In this document: in pieces, positions 1 through 6,336 of the stretch | Layout of the letters: each line of letters starts with the position of its first letter | Position numbering within the stretch: position 1 is the first letter of the stretch | Source: an uncultured Opitutales bacterium | GTDB lineage: Bacteria; Verrucomicrobiota; Verrucomicrobiia; Opitutales; Intestinicryptomonadaceae | Direction of reading: 5' to 3' | NCBI GenBank assembly: GCA_900552245.1 | Contig: URYY01000092.1 | Coordinates: forward strand, 1-8,762 | Length of the DNA: 8,762 nt | Program-made: the position numbers and the translations under genes | Notes under the pieces: generated by a model | Database searches by the model: none | What the model saw: only the letters and a program-made list of their open reading frames with translations | What the model was told of the DNA's origin: nothing

Positions 1-372
1 GTGTATAAAGGCCCTGGACTGTTGCTCGATTGTGTCCATGCCGCCTACGCCGGAGCCTATTAAAACTCCGAGCCTCTCGGGGTCAACCTTCGTGCTGTCC
101 AAGCCCGCGTCCTGCATGGCGAGTTTAGCGCCCGCTATCGCAAAGTGCGTGTAGCGGTCGGAGCGCCTGGCTGCTTTGGGGTCCATGTATTTTGTGGCGT
201 CGAAATTGCGGCACTCTGCTGCAACCTTGCAATTAAGCTCGGAGGCGTCAAAGAGCGATACGTTTGTAATACCGCTTTTGCCGGCTATAATCGAATCCCA
301 AAATACATCTACGCCATCGCCAAAAGCGGAGATTGCGCCTATGCCTGTAACTACTATGCGTTCTTTTGACAT
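1..372 (-). CDS. fabF: 3-oxoacyl-[ACP] synthase II (KAS II), N-terminal part, cut by window edge
   Basis: FabF condenses malonyl-ACP with a growing acyl-ACP in the cytoplasm, the elongation step of type II fatty acid synthesis. The 124 visible residues begin MSKERIVVTGIGAIS, the usual thiolase-fold start of KAS II, and continue through a conserved basic stretch (AARRSDRYTHFAIAGAKLA, about residues 68-86) and the glycine-rich GVLIGSGVGGMDT segment (about 101-113). The catalytic Cys and the two His lie beyond the left edge and cannot be checked. The ATG at 372-370 is supported by the match to the family N-terminus; only a weak GGA lies 5 bases upstream. acpP is immediately upstream in the same direction, the common acpP-fabF order, but here a strong hairpin with a T-run lies between them. 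FabB-type KAS I is the alternative; the N-terminal sequence and neighbour favour FabF. Confidence 0.95.
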   Translation of the reverse strand, partial: MSKERIVVTGIGAISAFGDGVDVFWDSIIAGKSGITNVSLFDASELNCKVAAECRNFDATKYMDPKAARRSDRYTHFAIAGAKLAMQDAGLDSTKVDPERLGVLIGSGVGGMDTIEQQSRAFIH

Positions 373-417
373 AATTATCCGTATTTGATGTTAAACTTTG
401 CAGCCTTTGGGGCTACT

Positions 418-461
418 AAAAAACGACCCGACCTGAGCGATTTTCCTCGCTCACGAACGGG
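418..461 (-). terminator. Intrinsic terminator or attenuator between acpP and fabF
   Basis: Read on the minus strand there is an outer CCCG/CGGG pair (458-461 with 427-430), a small internal loop, a perfect 7-bp TGAGCGA/TCGCTCA stem (447-453 with 434-440), a 6-base loop, and then six T shortly after the stem (complement of 418-423). It starts about 30 bases after the acpP stop. It should end most acpP transcripts and lower read-through into fabF, whose start is about 45 bases further on. Whether it is a complete stop or an attenuator cannot be told from sequence. Confidence 0.8.
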
Positions 462-493
462 CCGCACTTCAAGATATCGAACTCAAACGGCTA

Positions 494-748
494 CTAGGCC
501 TTGTTCGCGCGGGACTTAATGTAGTCGATGACCTTCCCTACTGTCGTGAGCTTCTCGGCTTCGGATTCGGGAATTTCTCCGTTAATCTCGTCCTTGAATT
601 CTTCTTCAAACGTCATTATTAGCTGAACGGTGTCGAGGGAATCAGCGCCGAGGTCATCTATGAAGCTGGCCTCGGGGGTGATTTCAGACTCTTTAACGTT
701 GAGCTGGTTGACGATGATTTCTTTTACTCTTTGTTCTATGTCTGCCAT
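494..748 (-). CDS. acpP: Acyl carrier protein
   Basis: The 84-residue acidic protein is the acyl carrier of type II fatty acid synthesis. It holds acyl intermediates as thioesters on a 4'-phosphopantetheine arm attached by holo-ACP synthase. The attachment motif GADSLD is present, with the modified serine at Ser37, followed by the conserved helix II (TVQLIMTFEEEF) and the helix III region ending TTVGKVIDYI. The start ATG fits the family N-terminus (MADIEQRVKEII). Two stop codons stand in tandem (TAG TAG). Compared with the E. coli protein recalled from memory, about four extra residues (around KDEING) sit after helix II, just before EIPE. No clear Shine-Dalgarno precedes the start. fabF follows downstream, and a secreted beta-helix gene is divergent upstream. 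Confidence 0.98.
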   Translation of the reverse strand: MADIEQRVKEIIVNQLNVKESEITPEASFIDDLGADSLDTVQLIMTFEEEFKDEINGEIPESEAEKLTTVGKVIDYIKSRANKA

Positions 749-794
749 GATATTAGTGTTTGTTAATCAGAATAAATGTGTACTACAACCTAAT

Positions 795-806
795 TTATAG
801 CTATAA
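795..806. repeat. Perfect 12-bp palindrome upstream of acpP
   Basis: TTATAGCTATAA is its own reverse complement. It lies 47 bases upstream of the acpP start, in the 208-base gap shared with the divergent beta-helix gene. The spacing fits an operator or part of an AT-rich promoter for acpP. AT-rich palindromes also arise by chance, so the role is open. Confidence 0.35.
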
Positions 807-883
807 GGTTTGCAGAATATTAGCCTTAAGTAAAGCTTTTTCTCTCTTTTTGTGCCCACATAGTTCGCTCCAAAACTAAAATA

Positions 884-913
884 TTGACACTCAATTTTAA
901 GTTTTGCTAGACT
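884..913 (+). promoter_or_regulatory. Sigma-70-type promoter for the beta-helix gene
   Basis: A perfect -35 box TTGACA (884-889), an 18-base spacer, and a -10-like TAGACT (908-913, four of six consensus bases) point to a start site near 920. That gives a leader of about 37 bases before the ATG at 957. The -35 is strong; the -10 is only fair. Confidence 0.45.
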
Positions 914-956
914 TTACCCTACTTTCAAACCAGTTGCTAAATAACTTGCTTTATAT

Positions 957-2507
957 ATGATGAAAAAGAGAAACTTGACTTACTGCGGAATAGTTGCTTC
1001 CGCCATATTTGGCTTGTGCGCCTCTGCGTATGCGGAGGTTTTGGCGCAAAACGCCGACGAGATACGCAAAGCGCTGAAGGCCGGGGAGGACGTAGCCTTG
1101 GTGAAAGGCAAAGTTTACGAGGTAAACGAGCCCATACGCTTTGAAAAAGACGGGCAGAGGCTCTACACTAAAGACGCCACACGCATAGGCGAATACGCGA
1201 TTTTAAGAGTTACAAAGCCTGAGGGCGGCCAGGTGTTAAACGGAAACGGCAGGAAGGACTTGCTGGTTGAAAAACTGATTGTGGACGGCAACCGCTACAA
1301 TCTAAAGCCCTACGAGGGTGGCGGCCCCGAGCTCGCATGGTTCGGCGGCCCGCGCGCGGAAAATCAGACAATCAGAAACTGCGTATTTATGAATTCGCGC
1401 ACATGGAGCACCTTCAAGCTTCACGAGGGCGGCAAAGACTGCAAGGTGGAAAACAGCATATTCTTTGGCTGCGGCGCGGACTCTCGCGGAAACGGTCGCT
1501 ACGACGGCGAAGTTCCGCCAAAGTGGGGCGACGGCATTTCATGCGCAGCGGAGCGTTCGACTGTCTCGAACAATATCGTCATAGATCCGACCGACGTTGG
1601 TGTGGTTATTTTCTGCGCTCCGGGAACGGAAGTCAAAAATAACGTTATAGCGTCTCTCTCGCGCGAGAGCTTGGGCGGCATAAACATGGTTGACGGCTTG
1701 GGCTTCTACGAGATGGACAAGGGTAAAATTCCGCCGGAAGATAAGACGAGCATTCGCAAATACAACTATAACGGCGTAAAAGTTCACGACAACCTAATCG
1801 ACAGCCGTGGGGCGAGAATCCACATAGCCGTTCCCATGGGCGCAAACGTCTGGGTTCCGCGCGATAAAACCACGCAAATTTTTGTCGGGGCTAAAGTTTA
1901 CGACAACACTCTCGACGGCGACGCCTCCGCCTACGGTTTTATAGTTGACGGCGTTGAGAACTTTGAGGTCAAGGGCAATAAGTCTTTCGGCAAAGTTTCC
2001 GGTCTTGCCGACGGCAGGTGGGACATTGTCTGCGACGACCCCTCATCGTTTATATACAACCCTCAATATGTGACAAACACCAAGCTTCAGAAGGAGTTTA
2101 AGACCATGGAGCGCTCGCTTCAGCACCTCTTGCGCTGCAACCACGGCCCCGTGCACGTTGGCGGACCCTTCAGGGGTTACAAGGCCTACTCTTACGGCGC
2201 CGACGAAGCCAAGGCGGTCGCGGAGTTTGCATTTATAGAGATGCTCGGCAGAAAACCTACAGCCAAGGAGCTCGATTTCTACGCAAGGCTTCTAAACGAG
2301 CACTCCATGCCCGCAGACCAAATGCGCTGGGAGCTCATAAATACGGACGAATTTAAGTCTAAAAACGGGAATATCCCGCGCAATAAAATGCACGATTTCC
2401 GCACCAAGAAGTGGATGGCGGCCTTTGACAAGGTAATAGGCACAAGTTCAAATTGGGCGGCGCAAGACGTTTACAGAAAGGCCCTAAAAAGCTTGACTGA
2501 AAATTAA
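957..2507 (+). CDS. Secreted right-handed parallel beta-helix protein with DUF4214-like C-terminal region
   Basis: The 516-residue protein is exported: a KKR-containing N-terminus, a hydrophobic stretch (about residues 10-25) and a likely signal peptidase site after AYA (residue 26). From about 95 to 360 it shows the short repeating strands typical of pectate-lyase-like beta-helices: LLVEKLIVDGN, TIRNCVFMNS, CKVENSIFFG, STVSNNIVID, GTEVKNNVI, GVKVHDNLID, AKVYDNTLDG, FEVKGNKSFG. WGDGIS (190-195) resembles the GDGI turns of polysaccharide-degrading beta-helices, but no catalytic set can be assigned. Residues about 418-468 (AVAEFAFIEMLGRKPTAKEL ... TDEFK) resemble a DUF4214 module, with the pattern LGR-x-P-x(4)-L and a final 'EF'. 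The ATG at 957 is followed directly by a second ATG; there is no Shine-Dalgarno. The gene has its own promoter and a terminator 32 bases after the stop, so it looks monocistronic. A role in polysaccharide binding or cleavage, or as a surface protein, is inference. Confidence 0.9.
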   Translation: MMKKRNLTYCGIVASAIFGLCASAYAEVLAQNADEIRKALKAGEDVALVKGKVYEVNEPIRFEKDGQRLYTKDATRIGEYAILRVTKPEGGQVLNGNGRKDLLVEKLIVDGNRYNLKPYEGGGPELAWFGGPRAENQTIRNCVFMNSRTWSTFKLHEGGKDCKVENSIFFGCGADSRGNGRYDGEVPPKWGDGISCAAERSTVSNNIVIDPTDVGVVIFCAPGTEVKNNVIASLSRESLGGINMVDGLGFYEMDKGKIPPEDKTSIRKYNYNGVKVHDNLIDSRGARIHIAVPMGANVWVPRDKTTQIFVGAKVYDNTLDGDASAYGFIVDGVENFEVKGNKSFGKVSGLADGRWDIVCDDPSSFIYNPQYVTNTKLQKEFKTMERSLQHLLRCNHGPVHVGGPFRGYKAYSYGADEAKAVAEFAFIEMLGRKPTAKELDFYARLLNEHSMPADQMRWELINTDEFKSKNGNIPRNKMHDFRTKKWMAAFDKVIGTSSNWAAQDVYRKALKSLTEN

Positions 2508-2539
2508 TATGCGCGTTTTTTGTATGTATTAGAATTTTC

Positions 2540-2570
2540 AAAGCTCGTCCGTCTGGCGGGCTTTGTTTTT
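2540..2570 (+). terminator. Intrinsic terminator after the beta-helix gene
   Basis: A 10-bp stem, AAAGCTCGTC (2540-2549) with GGCGGGCTTT (2555-2564), includes two G-U pairs and a 5-base loop. One more C-G pair (2539/2565) extends it, and five T follow (2566-2570). It starts 32 bases after the upstream stop. It ends only 19 bases before the ATG of the HAD gene, so it also falls in that gene's leader if transcription begins upstream. Confidence 0.85.
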
Positions 2571-2589
2571 AAGCTCTCACTTAGCAATT

Positions 2590-3585
2590 ATGAAGAAACT
2601 TGAAAGAAATGTAAGCTTTAAGTCGCTGGGCTCCTTCGGGGCGGACTCAAAGTTTTGGGATATGGACTCGACGAGCGACGGGCTCTTTAAGGTCGGTTCA
2701 AATGGTGTTAACGCAGTTTGCGCCACTGGCGACAAAAAAGTCGAGTTCGTGGGCTTTGAGGATAAGACTTTCGCGCACGTTAAAAGCGAGCTCGGCTATC
2801 CGGCGTACTACCCCGTAAACGAAGTCAAGGTCGAAAAGCCCATTAAGGCTGTCTTGATGGACTTGGACGGAACTACGATAAAGAGCGAAAGCTTCTGGAT
2901 TTGGATTATAGAAAAGACAACCGCAAGCCTGCTTGGCAACGACAAGTTTAAGCTTGAAGAGGCTGATATTCCATTTGTTTCCGGACACAGCGTGTCGGAG
3001 CATCTAATGCACTGCATTAAGAAGTATTGCCCCGATAAATCGCTAGAGGAGGCGCGCGACTGGTACTTTAAGCACACACACCATGAGATGGAGGAAATTA
3101 TGCAGGGCCGTGGTCGCCCCGGGGCTTTTACTCCCGCTGAGGGCATTAAGGACTTCCTGCTAACGCTCAAGGATAGGGGCGTAAAAATCGGTCTTGTAAC
3201 TTCCGGCTTGTACGAGAAGGCTTGGCCGGAAATTCTAAACGGCTTTCAAACCCTAAAGATGGGTGACCCCAAGGACTTTTACGATGCAATTATAACGGCG
3301 GGCTTCCCGATTAGGAAGGGCTCTCCGGGAACTTTGGGCGAGCTTTCGCCAAAGCCGCACCCGTGGCTCTACGCCGAAGTTGCGAAGGTAGGTCTTGGTA
3401 TGGATTACTCCGAGCGCAGCCATGTAGTGGGAATTGAAGATAGCGGCGCGGGCGTTTGCTCCGTTCGCTTGGCGGGCTTTGCCTGCTTGGGCATAGCCGA
3501 TGGAAATATAGAGTCTAGCGGCACTAAGGCTCTCTGCTACGACTATTTCCAGAACTTTAAGCAAATTTCCGACTTCTTGTTTTAG
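2590..3585 (+). CDS. HAD-superfamily phosphatase with an unassigned N-terminal extension
   Basis: The 331-residue cytoplasmic protein has all four HAD motifs: motif I MDLDGT with nucleophile Asp91 and acid/base Asp93; motif II in LVTSG (Thr204/Ser205); the lysine in SPKPHP (Lys255); and motif IV GIEDSGAG (Glu283, Asp284). The helical stretch between motifs I and II (about 97-185) is a C1-type cap, and the closest general resemblance is to the beta-phosphoglucomutase/phosphoglycolate-phosphatase group. The substrate is unknown. Residues 1-85 precede the HAD core and are not recognised; they contain short strand-like segments and no signal peptide. The ATG at 2590 is chosen because the only upstream in-frame option, a TTG at 2563, lies inside the terminator stem. 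No Shine-Dalgarno is seen. The gene follows a secreted beta-helix gene, but the terminator between them argues against a tight operon. A terminator follows the stop. Confidence 0.88.
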   Translation: MKKLERNVSFKSLGSFGADSKFWDMDSTSDGLFKVGSNGVNAVCATGDKKVEFVGFEDKTFAHVKSELGYPAYYPVNEVKVEKPIKAVLMDLDGTTIKSESFWIWIIEKTTASLLGNDKFKLEEADIPFVSGHSVSEHLMHCIKKYCPDKSLEEARDWYFKHTHHEMEEIMQGRGRPGAFTPAEGIKDFLLTLKDRGVKIGLVTSGLYEKAWPEILNGFQTLKMGDPKDFYDAIITAGFPIRKGSPGTLGELSPKPHPWLYAEVAKVGLGMDYSERSHVVGIEDSGAGVCSVRLAGFACLGIADGNIESSGTKALCYDYFQNFKQISDFLF

Positions 3586-3630
3586 GCGAATTTTATTTTA
3601 GCTTTAATAGAGGGAATTTTTAAATTGATG

Positions 3631-3658
3631 AGGCCGCCCAAATATCGGGCGGCCTTTT
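3631..3658 (+). terminator. Intrinsic terminator after the HAD gene
   Basis: A perfect 9-bp GC-rich stem, AGGCCGCCC (3631-3639) with GGGCGGCCT (3647-3655), a 7-base loop and a short T-run (3655-3658). It is 46 bases after the HAD stop. The short T-run makes it a plain terminator on the plus strand; the minus strand lacks a good T-run. Confidence 0.85.
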
Positions 3659-3680
3659 GCCTTTGTAAAATAGCTCTAAT

Positions 3681-3729
3681 AAAAGGGTTTAAAGGAAAAT
3701 AGGCTCTAGCTTTGTTTTTTAAACCTTTT
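3681..3729. repeat. AT-rich inverted repeat in the convergent gap
   Basis: AAAAGGGTTTAAA (3681-3693) pairs with TTTAAACCTTTT (3718-3729), with one bulged G and a 24-base spacer. It lies between the HAD terminator and the lipoprotein stop. On the minus strand it could act as a weak terminator for the lipoprotein transcript, its T-run forming part of the stem. The long loop makes this uncertain. Confidence 0.35.
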
Positions 3730-3768
3730 AAATAAACGAAAGTAAGGCAAGAAAGCGCAATGCGGCCA

Positions 3769-3806
3769 GCACGCCGCCACTTTGAGTTTATACGGGCGGC
3801 AAGTGC
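3769..3806. repeat. GC-rich hairpin downstream of the lipoprotein gene
   Basis: GCAC plus GCCGCC (3769-3778) pairs with GGCGGC, a two-base AA bulge, then GTGC (3795-3806), giving 10 bp around a 16-base loop. It begins 25 bases past the lipoprotein stop on the minus strand. No T-run follows on either strand, so it is better described as a structured 3' end or a barrier to exonucleases than as a classical terminator. Confidence 0.4.
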
Positions 3807-3831
3807 CAAAAGTTAAGAGATATTCGCAAAA

Positions 3832-4038
3832 TTATCTAAATGCCGGAGGATTTTCAACCTGACGCTCGACGGGCGTGGGCGGATTTGTGGAGTTGTCCCA
3901 AGTTCTTACGCTCGTTTCGGCATCAACTCCCGGAGTGAGGGCTTCACCTATTCCCGCCGGATTAAAGCCCATGCTCTCGCAGGCGCACAGAAGCAGTGTT
4001 GAAGCCAAAAGCAGGGCAAATCTCAAAATCGTTTTCAT
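3832..4038 (-). CDS. Small lipoprotein, function unknown
   Basis: A 68-residue protein with a typical lipoprotein signal: Lys2 and Arg6, a hydrophobic core LLLASTLLL, and a lipobox L17-C18-A19-C20, so the lipidated cysteine is probably Cys20. Cys18 is a less likely alternative. The mature part is only about 49 residues, rich in Pro, Asn and Gly (ESMGFNPAGIGEALTPGVDA then TNPPTPVERQVENPPAF), with no recognised domain. Two upstream in-frame starts are disfavoured: a TTG at 4074 is the -35 box of the gene's own promoter, and an ATG at 4047 overlaps the -10 box. The predicted start site falls about one base before the ATG at 4038, so the mRNA may be leaderless. The gene lies 58 bases downstream of the propeller-cytochrome gene in the same direction, so some co-transcription is possible. 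Glu at +2 is compatible with outer-membrane sorting under the E. coli rule, but that rule may not hold here. Confidence 0.75.
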   Translation of the reverse strand: MKTILRFALLLASTLLLCACESMGFNPAGIGEALTPGVDAETSVRTWDNSTNPPTPVERQVENPPAFR

Positions 4039-4045
4039 AGTTTGC

Positions 4046-4074
4046 ATTAAACTCTGAGTTTTTGCACTTGTCAA
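4046..4074 (-). promoter_or_regulatory. Near-consensus sigma-70 promoter for the lipoprotein gene
   Basis: On the minus strand TTGACA (4074-4069), a 17-base spacer and TTTAAT (4051-4046, five of six consensus bases) form the best promoter in the window. The predicted transcription start is near 4039, one base before the ATG at 4038. Confidence 0.65.
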
Positions 4075-4084
4075 GAATCTTGAC
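4070..4084. promoter_or_regulatory. Perfect 15-bp palindrome over the lipoprotein -35 box (possible operator)
   Basis: GTCAAGAATCTTGAC has two 7-base arms around a single central base. It covers five of the six bases of the -35 element and extends upstream. A protein bound here would block RNA polymerase, so a repressor operator is a reasonable guess. As RNA it could form a small hairpin after the cytochrome gene, but it has no T-run. Confidence 0.4.
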
Positions 4085-4096
4085 TTTTGGCCCTTG

Positions 4097-5941
4097 CTAT
4101 AGGGTTAGTATGTAGGCCTCTAGTGCCTTGAGCTCGTAGTCTGAGAGGTCTTTTGTGTTTCCGTGGCGGTTGTCCTTATTGAAGCGCTTTAGCATATCAA
4201 AGATAGTCTTTGCCCTTCCATCGTATAGGTAGGGTGCGGAGCGCCAAACTTCGATAAGCGTCGGCGTATCGAAGGGTCTGCCCTCGTCGGGGCCTTCCGC
4301 CGTTCCAAGGTCGTGAAGCTTCATATCCGTTAGGTACTCTCCCTTGTGGCAGCCCGAACAACCCGCAGTTTCAAATATGATTTCACCTTCTTGGGCCAGT
4401 TCCGGAAGTGTGCCGTCGGGGTTCTTGTAGGGGCTTGGCATGGGCTTTAGGCGCTTCATGAAGGCGTCGACGCACTGGGCGTCCTCCTCGCTTCTCTCGA
4501 CAAATTGTATGTAGATAAGCCCCGCGCGCACGCAAGTTTCGCCGTCTTTGCGCACGCCGGTTATCATGGTTGGCGGCGTAAAGTGCGCAAAGAGCATGGA
4601 CTTTGACTGCTTGGGGTTGCCGATTCCGTCGTTTACCAAGTCCCAATTCAAATTGTCGGAGCGCGTGGAGGGGTGGCATGTGGCGCATGAGAGCCACTGT
4701 TGAAAGCACATGCGCGCGTCGTTAAAGTAGAGGTCGCCGAGGCGCGCTTTGTTTAGCTTTGTGTTGCCGCCCAAGTCGATTTGAGATACGGTATTGCCGT
4801 CTTGCATATCCACCTTTGCAAGCGTATCAGAGTAGTACAAGGCGGCGTACAGAGAGTCGCCGAGCCACGCTATGTATCTGGGGCCGAAGCCGTCCAGCTC
4901 TATGCGCTCGCGTATTTCGCTTAGGAAATTTAAATCGTCTTCTATAGCGGGGTCGCGCGGGCCGCGGGGCTTTGCTATTTCCTCAAATAAAAGCTCGTAG
5001 TCTATCAGATGTATTTCGTGGGTTCCGGCGCTTGCGACAGCGAGAGTTAAGCCGTCGGGGCTAAAGGCTATGCCCCAGGGATTTGCGGCGCCGGCTGTGT
5101 TTTCGTCCAATAGAAAGCTCGTTAATACCTTGTTTTTCTCCAGGTCTATTATGGCTATGGCATTTGTGTTAATCCAACCTCTCTCAAGCTGGGTTGTAGG
5201 CACGTTGAAGCGCGCCAGAACATGGCTTACAAAGGCGTACTTGCCGTCCGGCGAAATTGCAACGCCCTTGCAATTTATAGTTCCGTTTGCAAGCTCTATG
5301 TTTGCGATATTTTCAAGCGTTTGGGCGTCGTATATTGAAACTGCGCTTGCGATATTTTCCTCGTATAGCCCGCCCTTGGGTGCGGGAAGGTGATTTGTCA
5401 CGACAAGCTTCTTGCCGTCGGGGGTAAGCGCCATTGCATAGGGCTCGTGGACGGCCTTTGCGCTTTTTACAACCTTGCCGGATTCTGCGTCAAACTTTGA
5501 AATTTTGTGCAGAAATTGATTTGCAAAATATACGCTCTTACCGTCCTTTGACGCAAGTGGCGCGTTCGGAAAATGGCCAACATCGCAGCTTTGGAGAATC
5601 TTCTTTGCGTTTATATCAAGCTTGTGTAGCTTGCCGTTTACGCCGAGGGTTGTTGCGTAGGCTATTCCGTTTGGCGCGAGCGTAACGCCAGAGACCCTCC
5701 CGCCCAGGGGGATTTCCCCAGCCAGTTTATCGTTCTTTAGAATCAGGACTTTGTCGCCCGTTTTGCAGCCCACAATCAGGGTGTTTGAACTTTGGTCGGA
5801 ATCTATGTATTCGGGGCTCAAATACTCCTCGCCGTAGTCGATTACGTCTCCAAAAAATCTCGGCTCATCGGCGCAGTGTGCAGCCGCAGGCAGCGCAAGA
5901 ATAAGGCAAATAAAAAATAAGGTTCGCATCATCATATACAT
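4097..5941 (-). CDS. Exported beta-propeller / di-haem cytochrome c fusion protein
   Basis: A 614-residue protein with a signal peptide (hydrophobic stretch about residues 7-22, likely cleavage after HCA, residue 24), so it acts in the periplasm or at the cell surface. Residues about 35-390 form YncE/YVTN-like propeller blades, with repeated patterns such as GVTLAPNGIAYAT, AMALTPDGKKLVVTNH, GVAISPDGKYAFVSH and GIAFSPDGLTLAVAS. The C-terminal part carries two c-type haem sites, CATCH (419-423) and CSGCH (528-532). FDTPTLIEVWRSAPYLYDGR (557-576) is typical of the MauG/cytochrome c peroxidase group. This suggests electron transfer or peroxide- or substrate-linked oxidation; the reaction is unknown. 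Four ATGs (5941, 5935, 5932, 5929) could all start the signal peptide, and no Shine-Dalgarno decides between them. A lipoprotein gene lies 58 bases downstream and an HzsA-related gene is divergent upstream. Confidence 0.9.
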   Translation of the reverse strand: MYMMMRTLFFICLILALPAAAHCADEPRFFGDVIDYGEEYLSPEYIDSDQSSNTLIVGCKTGDKVLILKNDKLAGEIPLGGRVSGVTLAPNGIAYATTLGVNGKLHKLDINAKKILQSCDVGHFPNAPLASKDGKSVYFANQFLHKISKFDAESGKVVKSAKAVHEPYAMALTPDGKKLVVTNHLPAPKGGLYEENIASAVSIYDAQTLENIANIELANGTINCKGVAISPDGKYAFVSHVLARFNVPTTQLERGWINTNAIAIIDLEKNKVLTSFLLDENTAGAANPWGIAFSPDGLTLAVASAGTHEIHLIDYELLFEEIAKPRGPRDPAIEDDLNFLSEIRERIELDGFGPRYIAWLGDSLYAALYYSDTLAKVDMQDGNTVSQIDLGGNTKLNKARLGDLYFNDARMCFQQWLSCATCHPSTRSDNLNWDLVNDGIGNPKQSKSMLFAHFTPPTMITGVRKDGETCVRAGLIYIQFVERSEEDAQCVDAFMKRLKPMPSPYKNPDGTLPELAQEGEIIFETAGCSGCHKGEYLTDMKLHDLGTAEGPDEGRPFDTPTLIEVWRSAPYLYDGRAKTIFDMLKRFNKDNRHGNTKDLSDYELKALEAYILTL

Positions 5942-6133
5942 TTTGAATTTAAATTTCTAAATTTGTCTAGGATTTATTGGGTGTGGTTTGATTTTTTAAC
6001 TTTGCGTATTTCAAGCTTATTTGCTCACTGTGCTTAATTGCCACAGACAACTGGAGATATGCACCAATTTTTTTTAATTCTGCATCGCGGGCTCTCTTAA
6101 AATGGCATAAGTCTATTTGCGAAACATTTTAAA

Positions 6134-6151
6134 GCGCGCCTTGCGCGCAAG
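6134..6151. repeat. Overlapping GC-rich hairpin and 12-bp palindrome
   Basis: GCGCGC (6134-6139), a 3-base loop and GCGCGC (6143-6148) can form a 6-bp hairpin. Overlapping it, CTTGCGCGCAAG (6140-6151) is a perfect palindrome. It stands out in an AT-rich setting midway between the divergent genes. Five T follow on the plus strand, but three bases after the hairpin, and no gene upstream needs a terminator there. A protein-binding site is possible. Confidence 0.4.
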
Positions 6152-6336
6152 TTTTTAATGGTCAAATAAGTTTTGTGAATATCCTTTCATTCATATTTTT
6201 TAGCGGAAAATAGGCGCAATCGAACTTGTCGCAAATCTACTTAGCGATATTTGTCCGGCCAACAAGCTCCTTTGCGAATTTTGCGCTAGGCCATTTTAGG
6301 CCCGTCTAAGGCGGAGCAAATATTTTTAAAATAGGT

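Noticed and set aside
145..388. Two plus-strand open frames opposite fabF
   Set aside because: Both are antisense to a clear FabF coding sequence and carry no family resemblance.
2563..2589. TTG at 2563 as a longer start for the HAD gene
   Set aside because: The codon is part of the terminator stem and the added residues look like translated intergenic DNA; ATG at 2590 is better.
2698..3564. Minus-strand open frames opposite the HAD gene
   Set aside because: They mirror the codon pattern of the HAD gene, whose motifs prove the plus-strand frame.
3582..3809. Minus-strand open frame of 75 codons
   Set aside because: It runs across the HAD terminator and the inverted repeats, has no recognisable protein features and no start signal. 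Chance frame.
4039..4074. TTG at 4074 or ATG at 4047 as lipoprotein starts
   Set aside because: The TTG is the -35 box itself and the ATG overlaps the -10 box. The residues added would also precede an already complete lipoprotein signal.
4383..5685. Alternative frames (minus and plus) within the propeller-cytochrome gene
   Set aside because: Basic, low-complexity translations without domains; the main frame contains two haem motifs and propeller repeats.
6134..6156. GCGCGC hairpin plus T-run as an intrinsic terminator
   Set aside because: The T-run is three bases away from the stem and no plus-strand gene lies upstream; kept only as a palindromic element.
3694..6214. GGAAAATAGGC shared by 3694-3704 and about 6204-6214
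   Set aside because: An 11-base AT-rich match at only two sites is too short to call a repeat family.
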